From contig NZ_BMES01000001.1 of NCBI RefSeq assembly GCF_014636935.1, positions 661,383 to 725,382 of the forward strand: DNA of 64,000 nt. Reading direction: 5' to 3'. Shown here in pieces: positions 25,804-33,554 of the stretch; positions within the stretch are counted from its first letter, which is position 1, and each line of letters opens with the position of its first letter. This DNA is from Alsobacter metallidurans (GTDB taxonomy: Bacteria; Pseudomonadota; Alphaproteobacteria; Rhizobiales; Beijerinckiaceae). The translations under genes were made by a program, and so were the position numbers. The notes under the pieces were generated by a model. It was given only the letters and a program-made list of their open reading frames with translations, had not been told where the DNA came from and did not search any database.

Positions 25804-27216
25804 ATGAGCGCCAAAACCGCCGCGGATCGCGCCGACACGACATGGTACGTCGCCGAATTCGTTCATGACGTGCAGGCGTCCGACCTGCCGTCCGATGTCG
25901 TCGCTCTGGGCAAGAAGTCGATCCTCGACGGTCTCGGGCTGGCCCTTTCGGGCTCGGTCGCGCGAAGCGGCGAACTCGTCCGCCGGCACCTCGACGACCT
26001 CGCGCTGGGCGATGGCCCCGCGACCGTGATCGGGACCAACCGCCGCGTCGCGCCACGCTTCGCGGCCTTCGCCAACGGCGTCGGCGTCCACGCGGACGAT
26101 TACGACGACACCCAGCTCGCCGTGGCGTCGGACCGCGTCTACGGCCTGCTCACGCACCCGACCGCGCCGGCCCTGCCGGCCGCGCTTGCGATGGGAGAGG
26201 CCAGGGGCGCCAGCGGCCGCGACGTGATGCTGGCCTACCATCTCGGCGTGGAGGTGGAGTGCAAGATCGCCGAGGCGATCGACCCGCGCCACTATCAGAC
26301 CGGGTTCCACGCCACCGCCACCTGCGGCACTTTCGCGGCCGCGTCCGCGGCGTCGAAGCTGATGGGGCTCTCGGCCGAGCAGATCACCCGCGCGCTGTCG
26401 GTCGCCGGCAGCCAGTCGGCCGGCCTGCGCGAGAACTTCGGCACCATGACGAAGCCGTTCCACGCCGGGCGCTCCTCCGAGAGCGGCGTCGCGGCGGCGC
26501 AGTTCGCCGACTATGGCTGGACCGCCACGGACAAGATCCTGGAAGCCCCGCGCGGCTTTTTCCGCGCCGCCGGCGGCGGCTTCGACCGCAACGCCATCAT
26601 GGGCAAGCTCGGCGCGCCCTGGACCTTCGCGGAGCCGGGCATTTCCATCAAGCCGCATCCGTCGGGCTCGCTCACCCATCCGGGCATGACCGAGATGCTG
26701 CGGCTCATCCGCGAGCATGGCGTCAAGGCCGATCAGGTCGAGAGCGTGCGCGTCGGCACCAACTCCAACATGCCCAACGCGCTGATCCACCATCGCCCCA
26801 CCAACGAGCTGCAGGCCAAGTTCTCCATGGAGTTCTGCATGGCGATCCTGCTGATCGAGGGCCGGGCCGGGCTCAACGAGTTCACCGACGAGGTGGTGAT
26901 GCGCCCGGACGTGCGCGCCATGATCGAGCGCGTCGACTTCGGCGTGAACGACGAGGCCGAGCGCGCCGGCTACCACCTGATGACCACCATCATCGACATC
27001 GCGCTCAAGGATGGCTGCACCATCTCGGGCCGCGCCGACTTCGGCAAGGGCAGCCCCTCCAACCCGATGAGCTACGAGGAGGTCGCCGACAAGTTCCGCG
27101 AATGCGTGGAGTTCGCGCGCTTCGACAAGCAGAAGGCCGAGACCGTGGTCGCGATGGTGCGCGACCTGGAAGACCTCGGCTCCATCGAGCGCCTCACCGC
27201 CGCCCTGCGCCCCTGA
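25804..27216 (+). CDS. MmgE/PrpD family protein (copy 3)
   Basis: 470-aa MmgE/PrpD protein, a close paralogue of copy 1 at 13335 by shared blocks: HADDYDDTQ, VYGLLTHPTAPALPAALAMG, FGTMTKPFHAGRSSESGVAA and ISIKPHPSGSLTHPGM. The ATG at 25804 follows GGGAGGAG, which decides against longer in-frame starts upstream. Likely a dehydratase, decarboxylase or epimerase-type enzyme on a polycarboxylate; exact reaction unknown. First gene of a set with the AbrB-type transporter and the isopropylmalate-dehydrogenase-like enzyme. Confidence 0.87.
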   Translation: MSAKTAADRADTTWYVAEFVHDVQASDLPSDVVALGKKSILDGLGLALSGSVARSGELVRRHLDDLALGDGPATVIGTNRRVAPRFAAFANGVGVHADDYDDTQLAVASDRVYGLLTHPTAPALPAALAMGEARGASGRDVMLAYHLGVEVECKIAEAIDPRHYQTGFHATATCGTFAAASAASKLMGLSAEQITRALSVAGSQSAGLRENFGTMTKPFHAGRSSESGVAAAQFADYGWTATDKILEAPRGFFRAAGGGFDRNAIMGKLGAPWTFAEPGISIKPHPSGSLTHPGMTEMLRLIREHGVKADQVESVRVGTNSNMPNALIHHRPTNELQAKFSMEFCMAILLIEGRAGLNEFTDEVVMRPDVRAMIERVDFGVNDEAERAGYHLMTTIIDIALKDGCTISGRADFGKGSPSNPMSYEEVADKFRECVEFARFDKQKAETVVAMVRDLEDLGSIERLTAALRP

Positions 27217-27223
27217 GGCCGCG

Positions 27224-28336
27224 GTGGACGACAGGCCGCAACGCGAGCCCCTGCAGGCCGGCCGCTTCGGCCGGCTCGCGCCGCGCGATCGCTGGGCCCC
27301 GGTGCGCATCGTCGCCACGCTGGCGCTGGGCTTCGCGGCCGGCTGGGCGGCGAGCCGCGTCGGCCTGCCGCTCGCCTGGATGCTGGGCCCCATGCTGGCC
27401 ACGGCGGCCTGCGCGATGCTCGGCTGGGCGCCCACGCCTGCGCCGCGCAGCCGCGAGTTCGGTCAGGCGGTGATCGGCCTCGCCATCGGGCTGCGCTTCA
27501 CGCCCGTGATCCTGGCTTCCACCGCGACGCTGCTGCCCGCCATGGCGGTCGCCACGCTGGGCGTGATCCTCATCACCACTGCGGCCGCGCTCGCGGTGCG
27601 CGCCATGATCGGCCTCGATCGCCAGACCGCGTTCTTCGCCACGGCGGCCGCCGGCATGGCCGAGATGGCGATGCTGGCCCGCGACCGCGGCGCGGACTCC
27701 GAGGCGGTCGCGGTGTTCCACGCCATCCGGGTCGGCACCATCGTGACGGTGGCCCCGCTCGCCGTGTACGCGTTCGGGTCGGACGGCGGCATCCCGGATC
27801 TCGGCCAGACCGGCGTCGTGCCGCCGCTGCCGCTCGCCCTGATGCTGGCCGGCGCAGTCGCGGCGGCGCTGCTCGCCCGACCGGCGCGCATCCCCAATCC
27901 CTGGCTGTTCGGCCCGGCCATTCTCGGCCTTGCCCTGGCGGCCTCCGGGCTCGTCGCCGGCTCCATGCCGCCCTTGCTGCTGATCGTCGCCCAGGTGGCG
28001 CTCGGTGTGGCGCTGGGCGCGCGCTTCCAGCGCAGCCTCATGATGCGCCTGCCAAAGGTGGCGGCCTGCGCCTTCGCGGTGTCGCTTGGCCTCGTAGCGG
28101 CGGCGGCGGGCCTCGCCTACGGGCTCTCGGCCGCCACGGGGCTGTCCTACGGCACGAGCTTCTTGGCCGTCGCGCCGGCCGGCGTCACCGAGATGGTGCT
28201 CACCGCCAAGGTGATGCACCTCGACACCGCCAGCGTCACGGCCTTCCACGTCATGCGCATCGCCGCCATCACGGCGACGACGCTGCTCACCCTGCGCGTC
28301 TACGAGCGCCTCGCCGGCTGGCTGGACGCGGCCTGA
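27224..28336 (+). CDS. AbrB-family putative membrane transporter
   Basis: 370-aa membrane protein with about ten helices in two homologous halves, matching the AbrB family (often misnamed ammonia monooxygenase). Diagnostic blocks are LPLAWMLGPMLATAA and GQAVIGLAIGLRFTP in the first half and VAPAGVTEMVLTAKVMHLD, TAFHVMRI in the second. GTG start at 27224, 7 bp after mmgE. Family transport function is poorly defined; here it is plausibly uptake or export of the pathway's organic acid. Confidence 0.83.
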   Translation: MDDRPQREPLQAGRFGRLAPRDRWAPVRIVATLALGFAAGWAASRVGLPLAWMLGPMLATAACAMLGWAPTPAPRSREFGQAVIGLAIGLRFTPVILASTATLLPAMAVATLGVILITTAAALAVRAMIGLDRQTAFFATAAAGMAEMAMLARDRGADSEAVAVFHAIRVGTIVTVAPLAVYAFGSDGGIPDLGQTGVVPPLPLALMLAGAVAAALLARPARIPNPWLFGPAILGLALAASGLVAGSMPPLLLIVAQVALGVALGARFQRSLMMRLPKVAACAFAVSLGLVAAAAGLAYGLSAATGLSYGTSFLAVAPAGVTEMVLTAKVMHLDTASVTAFHVMRIAAITATTLLTLRVYERLAGWLDAA

Positions 28337-28353
28337 TCCCATGGAGTTCACGC

Positions 28354-29430
28354 ATGCCTGAAGCCCACCTCGTCGTCGGCGTCCTGAACGGCGACGACAT
28401 CGGCCACGAGATCGTGCCGGCATCCGTGGAGGTCGCCAAGGCGGCCGCCGCCCGCACCGGGCTGGTGGTGGACTGGCGCCCGACGCCGATCGGCCGCAGC
28501 GCGCTGGATACCCATGGCTCCACCATGCCGGAGGGCACGCTGGAGACGCTGGGGAGCTTCGACGGCTTCATCCTGGGCCCGATCGGCCACCGCGCCTATC
28601 CGAAGGTGCCGGGCGCCATCAACCCGCACCCGATCCTGCGCAAGCACTTCAACCTTTTCGCCAATGTTCGCCCGACGCGGTCCTTCCCGGGCATCGGCTG
28701 CCTTTACGACGACGTCGACCTCGTGATCGTCCGCGAAAACAACGAGGGCTTCCAGCCGGACCGCAACGTGGTGGCGGGCTCGGGCGAGTTCCGTCCCACC
28801 GACGAGGTCACGATCTCGGTGCGCGTCATCACTCGCACGGGCAGCCGCCGCGTCGCCCGCGCGGCGCTGGAGCTGGCCCGCAGCCGCCGCAAGCACCTCA
28901 CGATCATCCACAAGGACACGGTGTTCAAGCTCGGCTGCGGCATGTTCGTGGAGGAGTGCCGCAAGGCCGCGCTCGACTTCCCGGACGTGCTGGTGGACGA
29001 CGTTATCGTCGACACCTTCGCGATGCGCCTCGTGCGCGATCCGCAGTCTTTCGACGTGGTGGTCACCACCAACATGTTCGGCGACATCCTCAGCGACGAG
29101 GCCGCCGGCCTCGTGGGCGGCCTCGGCATGGCGCCCGGCCTGTGCATCGGCGAGGGCGACATCGCCATGGCGCAGGCCACCCACGGCTCCGCCCCCGACA
29201 TTGCCGGCAAGGGGATCGCCAATCCCTACGCGATGATCGAGTCCACCCGCATGCTGTTCGACTGGCTCGGCCGCAGCCGCAACGTGCCTCAGGCCGTCGA
29301 GACGGCCGCCCTGATGCAGCGCGGAGTCGAGGCCGCGCTCGCCAATCCGGAAACCCGCACGGGCGACATCCGCGGCTCCGGCGGAACCGCCGACATGGTG
29401 CGGGGGATCATCGAAGGCTTGGGACGCTAG
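28354..29430 (+). CDS. isocitrate/isopropylmalate dehydrogenase family protein
   Basis: 358-aa metal- and NAD(P)-dependent beta-decarboxylating dehydrogenase (isopropylmalate/tartrate/isocitrate group). Seen: NGDDIGHEIVP (canonical GDGIGPE altered), NVRPTRSFPG, VIVRENNEGFQP, HKDTVFKLG (catalytic Lys), TTNMFGDILSDEAAGLVGG (metal Asp), and THGSAPDIAGKGIANP (cofactor loop). No leuBCD neighbours, so a catabolic 2-hydroxy-acid substrate such as a substituted malate or tartrate is more likely than leucine synthesis (inference). Follows the AbrB gene by 17 bp. Confidence 0.87.
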   Translation: MPEAHLVVGVLNGDDIGHEIVPASVEVAKAAAARTGLVVDWRPTPIGRSALDTHGSTMPEGTLETLGSFDGFILGPIGHRAYPKVPGAINPHPILRKHFNLFANVRPTRSFPGIGCLYDDVDLVIVRENNEGFQPDRNVVAGSGEFRPTDEVTISVRVITRTGSRRVARAALELARSRRKHLTIIHKDTVFKLGCGMFVEECRKAALDFPDVLVDDVIVDTFAMRLVRDPQSFDVVVTTNMFGDILSDEAAGLVGGLGMAPGLCIGEGDIAMAQATHGSAPDIAGKGIANPYAMIESTRMLFDWLGRSRNVPQAVETAALMQRGVEAALANPETRTGDIRGSGGTADMVRGIIEGLGR

Positions 29431-29495
29431 CGGCTCGCCATGGTGAAACCGTCATGCCGGGCTTGTCCCGGCCGTCCGCGCAGGCGCTCCGCTTC

Positions 29496-30200
29496 TCACA
29501 ATTCCCGGCCAAAGTGCCGGCTCAGTTCCTGAACGCCTTTCGGCGTCACCTCGAGCGCGCGGGTTCCGGCCATGCGCCGAACCCACCCGCCATCGAGGCA
29601 CCATCGGCAGAGCGCCGCCCCCACGGCTCCGGCGATGTGCGGCCGACGCTCGCTCCAGTCGAGGCACGGCCTGCAGAAGATTCGGCCGCGCGCCGGCCCG
29701 GTCGGGGGATCGAGCGTCATCCCGATCCCGCGCAGGAATGCAAAGCCGTCCGGCGTCAACGCGGCGCCGTCGTCCGACAGGTCGAGGCGGCCGCTGGCCA
29801 CGAGGCTGTCCGCGATCCCGACCGCGATCTCGCCGGCCAGGTGGTCGTAGCAAGTCCGAGCGCGCCGCAGCGCCGCATCGCGCGGGCCGACCCTGGGCCG
29901 CCGCGTCGCCGCGCCGTTCTCCAGCCCACCCGCGACCGCCATCAGGCTCTCCAGCATGGCGGCGACCTGCGGGGAGGCAAGCCGATGGTAGCGATGCCGT
30001 CCCTGCTTCTCCACGGCCAGCATTCCGGCCTGGGTTAGCTGGGCGAGGTGCCCACTCGCGGTGGCCGCCGTAACGCCCGCCACCGCGGCGAGTTCGGACG
30101 CTGTCAGCGCGCGGCCGTCCATCAGCGCCGCCAGCATGCCAGCGCGGGCGGGTTCGCCGACGAGAGCCGCCGTGGCGGCGAAGGCCGAGATGGTCGTCAT
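29496..30200 (-). CDS. ArsR-family HTH regulator with C-terminal extension
   Basis: 234-aa protein: an ArsR-type winged helix at residues 1-85 (LVGEPARAGMLAALMDG, AGVTAATASGHLAQLTQAG, KQGRHRYHRL) plus a 140-aa C-terminal domain with a Cys cluster (RARTCYDH, RIFCRPCLDWSERR, GAALCRWCLDGGW) that might bind metal. The ATG at 30200 has GAGGAACCC upstream. It is divergent from the NIPSNAP/ABM gene pair, which it probably controls. Length is about twice that of simple metal sensors. Confidence 0.82.
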   Translation of the reverse strand: MTTISAFAATAALVGEPARAGMLAALMDGRALTASELAAVAGVTAATASGHLAQLTQAGMLAVEKQGRHRYHRLASPQVAAMLESLMAVAGGLENGAATRRPRVGPRDAALRRARTCYDHLAGEIAVGIADSLVASGRLDLSDDGAALTPDGFAFLRGIGMTLDPPTGPARGRIFCRPCLDWSERRPHIAGAVGAALCRWCLDGGWVRRMAGTRALEVTPKGVQELSRHFGREL

Positions 30201-30316
30201 GGGTTCCTCGCGAGCGCCATCATGCCCGCGCAGCACCATGGATGCTACGGCCGCGCCCGAAGCATTCCAGGGGCGTGAGCCGCTAGGTCTTGTCCACCTT
30301 CCACGGAGCCCCCGCC

Positions 30317-30646
30317 ATGATCACCTGTTTCATCCGCTACGAGATCGACCCCTTCAAAGTGGACGCCTTCAACCGGTACGCCCGCTCCTGGGGAGAAGCC
30401 ATTCCGCGCTGCGGCGCGGACCTGATCGGCTATTTCGCCCCGCACGAGGGCTCGGCGACCACGGCCTATGGCGTCTACTCGGTGGAGAGCCTCGCCGCCT
30501 ACGAGGCCTACCGGGCGCGGCTGAAGGTCGATCCGTTAGGACAGGAAAACTACCAGTTCGCCAAGCGAGAGCAGTTCATCCGGCGCGAGGATCGTGTTTT
30601 CCTGCGCCTCGCCTCCGCGCCTCACGCCCCCCTGGTGCTTCCATGA
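30317..30646 (+). CDS. NIPSNAP family protein
   Basis: 109-aa small alpha/beta ferredoxin-like protein. It begins MITCFIRYEIDPFKVDAFNR and contains CGADLIGYFAPHEG, the NIPSNAP family arrangement. Function of bacterial members is unknown, but they resemble dimeric monooxygenases and isomerases. It overlaps the following antibiotic-biosynthesis-monooxygenase-like gene by 4 bp (ATGA), so the two small proteins may form a heteromer. Confidence 0.82.
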   Translation: MITCFIRYEIDPFKVDAFNRYARSWGEAIPRCGADLIGYFAPHEGSATTAYGVYSVESLAAYEAYRARLKVDPLGQENYQFAKREQFIRREDRVFLRLASAPHAPLVLP

Positions 30647-30990
30647 TCGCCGTCATCTTCGAAGTCCGCCCCGCCGAGGGCCAGATCGACCCCTATCTGC
30701 GGCTCGCCGAGGCGCTGCGCGGTGAGTTGGAGCGCATGGACGGGTTCATCTCCGTCGAGCGCTTCCGCAGCATCAAGGATCCCGACAAGCTGCTCTCGCT
30801 GTCGTTCTGGCGCGACGAAGCGGCGGTGCTGGCGTGGCGCAACCATGAAAAGCATCGAGCCACGCAGGCGCGGGGCCGCGGCGGCGTGTTCGCCGACTAC
30901 CGGCTGCGGGTCGCGGCCGTGCTGCGCGACTATGGTCTCGACGAGCGCGCCGAAGCGCCCGCCGACAGCCGCGTCGCGCACGGGGCCTAG
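30643..30990 (+). CDS. antibiotic biosynthesis monooxygenase (ABM) domain protein
   Basis: 115-aa ABM-type dimeric alpha/beta-barrel protein: MIAVIFEVRPAEGQ at the N-terminus, then MDGFISVERF, LSLSFWRDEAAVLAWRN and HRATQARGR, the usual family order. Members oxidise aromatic or tetrapyrrole substrates without metal or act as small stress proteins. The ATG at 30643 lies in the ATGA overlap with the NIPSNAP gene. Its stop overlaps the stop of a decayed reading frame on the other strand. Confidence 0.82.
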   Translation: MIAVIFEVRPAEGQIDPYLRLAEALRGELERMDGFISVERFRSIKDPDKLLSLSFWRDEAAVLAWRNHEKHRATQARGRGGVFADYRLRVAAVLRDYGLDERAEAPADSRVAHGA

Positions 30991-31040
30991 TTCTCGTAGG
31001 GCGCAGGCTTTCGGCCGGAAAAGAACTCAAAGAAGCTCGT
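30987..31040 (-). pseudogene. decayed 3' end of a second dehalogenase-like gene
   Basis: On the minus strand this stretch encodes SFFEFFSGRKPAPYEN followed by TAG. The intact alpha/beta hydrolase gene next door ends SFWEFFSGREPAPFAG followed by TGA. DNA identity over these about 50 bases is high (roughly four in five by eye). Upstream the similarity stops and a palindromic repeat begins. I read this as the last codons of a lost tandem paralogue. Confidence 0.65.
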
Positions 31041-31081
31041 CGTAGGAGCCTTGCCCAAAAGCCGTCTCAACAACCTCGATG

Positions 31082-31221
31082 CCCTCATCCTGAGGAGCAG
31101 GCCGACTTCGGCCTGCGTCTCGAAGGACGAGGGAACCAGCCTGCACGCGGCTTTCAGCCTCCTGGATCCCCTCGTCCTTCGAGACGCCATGCGAAGCTCG
31201 CATGGCTCCTCAGGATGAGGG
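31082..31221. repeat. 140-bp nested palindromic repeat (type C)
   Basis: Outer arms CCCTCATCCTGAGGAGC (31082-31098) and its exact complement (31205-31221); inner arms GCGTCTCGAAGGACGAGGG (31115-31133) and exact complement (31169-31187). Each side also has its own mini-hairpin: CAGGCC-GACTTC-GGCCTG at 31098-31115 and CATGCGA-AGC-TCGCATG at 31188-31204. The whole could fold as a cloverleaf-like cruciform. Similar CCTCATCCTGAGGAGC units are frequent in Hyphomicrobiales intergenic DNA. Confidence 0.85.
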
Positions 31222-31252
31222 GGCGGGGTGTGCTTGCAAGGATGGTTTTGGC

Positions 31253-32188
31253 TCAGCCCGCGAAGGGCGCGGGCTCGCGGCCGGAGAAGAACTCCCAGAA
31301 GCTCTGGTACACGAGGTCCGGCCTGTGCTCGGCCGGGTAGTGCCCGGTCGGGATCGCCCAGCCGCGCAGGTCGTCGCACCAGCCGCCCCAGGCCTCGATC
31401 GGCTTGAAGTGTCGGCCGCAATGGCTGTTGGAGCCCCACAGCACCAGCGTCGGGCAGGTGATGCGCTTCTTGCCGAAATCGGCCGCATCCATCGCGAGAT
31501 CCAGCGTCACGGTGGCGCGATAGTCCTCGCACACCGCGTGGATCTGCTCCGCCGTGGTGCAGCGGGCGTATTCGGCCATCGCCTCGGCGGTGAAGATCTC
31601 GAGCCCGACGCCCTTTTTGTTGAGCTTGTAGCGAATGTAGTAGTCGAGGTCGGCCGTGATGAGCTTCTCGGGAAACGGGGCCTTCTGGGCCATGAAGAAC
31701 CAGTGGTAGCTCTCCAGCCCCCAGCCGAGCGTCACCTGCGTCAGCACCGTGTGGGTCGGGACGATGTCGAGCGCCGCCATGCGCTCCACCCGCTCGGGCT
31801 TGTCCAGCGCCATGCGGAACGCCACGCGCGCGCCGCGGTCGTGGCCGGCGACGCCGAAGCGCTCGAAGCCGAGCGCGTCCATGACGTCGAACGCGTCCTC
31901 GCCCATGGCCCGGAACGTGTAGGCCGCGTGGTCCTCGCCGCCGTCCGGCTTGGAGCTGTCGCCGTAGCCGCGCAGATCCATCGCCACCACGGTGAAGCTC
32001 CTGGCCAGCGTCGGCGCAATCTTGTGCCAGCTCACCAGCGTCAGCGGGTTGCCGTGGATCAGCAGCAGGGGAGGGCCGCTGCCCGCCACCGCCACCTCGA
32101 TCTCGGCGCCGCGCGTCCGGATCCGGCGGCGTTCGAAGCCGGCCATCAGGGTGGGCCCGTGGTTCTCGAGCGGCGGCATGGCCTGCAT
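31253..32188 (-). CDS. alpha/beta hydrolase, haloacetate-dehalogenase-like
   Basis: 311-aa alpha/beta hydrolase close to fluoroacetate/haloacetate dehalogenases. Nucleophile D117 in GHDRGAR with carboxylate-binding R118 and R121, ALDIVPT, halide-pocket H162-W163 in SYHWFFMAQ, a possible third pocket residue Y223, and base H283 in GHYPAEHRPD. This order and spacing match the characterised fluoroacetate dehalogenase from Rhodopseudomonas, from memory. An epoxide-hydrolase-like role is less likely. ATG 32188 is preceded by GGGAG. Divergent from the pdxA-like gene with operator copy 4 between them. Confidence 0.85.
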   Translation of the reverse strand: MQAMPPLENHGPTLMAGFERRRIRTRGAEIEVAVAGSGPPLLLIHGNPLTLVSWHKIAPTLARSFTVVAMDLRGYGDSSKPDGGEDHAAYTFRAMGEDAFDVMDALGFERFGVAGHDRGARVAFRMALDKPERVERMAALDIVPTHTVLTQVTLGWGLESYHWFFMAQKAPFPEKLITADLDYYIRYKLNKKGVGLEIFTAEAMAEYARCTTAEQIHAVCEDYRATVTLDLAMDAADFGKKRITCPTLVLWGSNSHCGRHFKPIEAWGGWCDDLRGWAIPTGHYPAEHRPDLVYQSFWEFFSGREPAPFAG

Positions 32189-32267
32189 GGCGTTGAACTC
32201 CCTTGGCGCGCTCGTTGCGGCGGCGCGCGTCTTATCGCCTTTCCGCAAACTGAGAGCGGGATCGCAG

Positions 32268-32279
32268 ATTGTCAACAAT
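32268..32279. promoter_or_regulatory. operator copy 4 (ATTGTCAACAAT)
   Basis: Exact reverse complement of ATTGTTGACAAT, in the 146-bp divergent region between the dehalogenase-like gene and the pdxA-like gene. A TTGACA (32279-32284) starts on its last base for the rightward gene, and the complement of TGTCAA inside the site gives one for the leftward gene. Both could therefore be repressed by one dimer. Confidence 0.75.
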
Positions 32280-32334
32280 TGACATCAGGCCTGAGCCGTG
32301 GCGCCATGCAGGCGAACAGCTTTTGCGAGGCCCC

Positions 32335-33369
32335 ATGCCGTCCACTTCCGCCGCTCTCCCGCGCATCGCCCTCACGCTCGGAGATTGCACCGGCATCGGC
32401 CCGGAGCTCTGCGCCCGCATCCTGCATGACGGCCGCCTGCGCGACGCCGCCCGCATCGTCGTGGTGGGCGACGCGCGCGTGCTCGAACAAGGCATGCGGG
32501 ACGCCGGCGTGTCATTCCCGGTGGCGCGCGTCGCCTCGCCGGACGAAGCCGATTGGAGCGGCGACGCCGTTCCAATGGTGGACCTCGGCAACATCGATCC
32601 CGCCACGCTGCCGCGGGGCGAGATGTCACCCGAATCCGGCAAGCTGACCGGCGACACCCTCGCCAGGGCGGTCAGCTTCGCGCAGGCCGGGCAGGTCGAC
32701 GCCGTGTCGTTCGCGCCGCTCAACAAGGCGGCGCTGCATGCGGGCGGCTGGCGTTTCCCCGACGAGCACAAGATGTTCGCCCACTTGCTCGCGCACGAGG
32801 GCTACTTCTCGGAAATGAACGTGCTGGACGGCCAGTGGATGTCGCGCGTCACCTCGCACGTGTCCCTGCGCCAGGCCATCGACCAGATCACGCCGCAGTC
32901 CATCGAGGACGCGATCCGCCTGGTGGACCGTACCATGCAGCGCGCCGGCGTTGCCCGTCCGCGCATCGCCGTGGCGGCGCTGAACCCGCATGGGGGCGAA
33001 AACGGCCTCTTCGGCATGGAGGAGATCGAGATGATCGGCCCCACCGTGAAGGCCGTGGCGGCGACCGGCATCGATTGCCGCGGCCCGTTTCCGGCCGACA
33101 CGATCTACCTCAAAGCCTTCGCGGGCGACTATGACAGCGTGGTCGCGATGTACCACGACCAGGGCCAGATCGCGACCAAGCTGCGCGGCTTTAACCGCGG
33201 CGTCACGGTGACGGCCGGCCTCGCCACGGTGTTCACCACCCCGGCCCACGGCACCGCCTTCGACATCGTCGGCCAGGGCGTAGCGTCCACCGGCGCGATC
33301 GAGACCGCCATCCGCCTCGCCGCCAAGCTGGCGGCCGGGACGGGGTGGCGCGCCGAAGCGGCAGCCTGA
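32335..33369 (+). CDS. PdxA-family dehydrogenase (PdxA2-like)
   Basis: 344-aa member of the 4-hydroxythreonine-4-phosphate dehydrogenase family. Metal and substrate motifs: DEHKMFAHLLAHEG, LNPHGGENGLFGMEEIEMI, MYHDQGQIATK and HGTAFDIVGQG. The first metal-binding block differs from the usual GHTE of vitamin-B6 PdxA, and there is no pdxJ or ksgA nearby, so it is probably a catabolic PdxA2-type oxidative decarboxylase (this family includes the terephthalate diol dehydrogenase). ATG 32335 follows GCGAGG. Under operator copy 4. Confidence 0.85.
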   Translation: MPSTSAALPRIALTLGDCTGIGPELCARILHDGRLRDAARIVVVGDARVLEQGMRDAGVSFPVARVASPDEADWSGDAVPMVDLGNIDPATLPRGEMSPESGKLTGDTLARAVSFAQAGQVDAVSFAPLNKAALHAGGWRFPDEHKMFAHLLAHEGYFSEMNVLDGQWMSRVTSHVSLRQAIDQITPQSIEDAIRLVDRTMQRAGVARPRIAVAALNPHGGENGLFGMEEIEMIGPTVKAVAATGIDCRGPFPADTIYLKAFAGDYDSVVAMYHDQGQIATKLRGFNRGVTVTAGLATVFTTPAHGTAFDIVGQGVASTGAIETAIRLAAKLAAGTGWRAEAAA

Positions 33370-33420
33370 TAGGGCAGATCCAGCGCGAGGCGGACCCGCA
33401 CATAGTCCGCGCCACCCTCC

Positions 33421-33503
33421 CGTCATTGCGAGCGAAGCGAAGCAATCCAGCCTAAGGGCCGGGCCGCTAGGCTGGATTGCTTCGCCTCCGGCTCGCAATG
33501 ACG
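33421..33503. repeat. 83-bp palindromic repeat, copy B1
   Basis: Begins CGTCATTGCGAGC and ends with the exact complement GCTCGCAATGACG; inside are GAAGCAATCCAGCCTAA and TAGGCTGGATTGCTTC, so almost the whole element folds into one long hairpin with a short loop. A second copy of the same length and orientation is at 48224-48306. Located between convergent genes. Confidence 0.9.
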
Positions 33504-33554
33504 GCGAGGTGGTTGGCCCATCCCCGGGTCAAGCCCGGGGAGAGCCGCAGCGCC

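Noticed and set aside
29444-29490. Possible fragment of a GTCATGCCGGGCTTGTCCCGG-type intergenic repeat
   Set aside because: Too short and no second copy in the window to confirm it.
30987-31532. Minus-strand open frame spanning the repeat and the dehalogenase end as one gene
   Set aside because: Most of it is out of frame with the hydrolase and reads through the palindrome; only the last 16 codons resemble a real protein, so it is annotated as a remnant.
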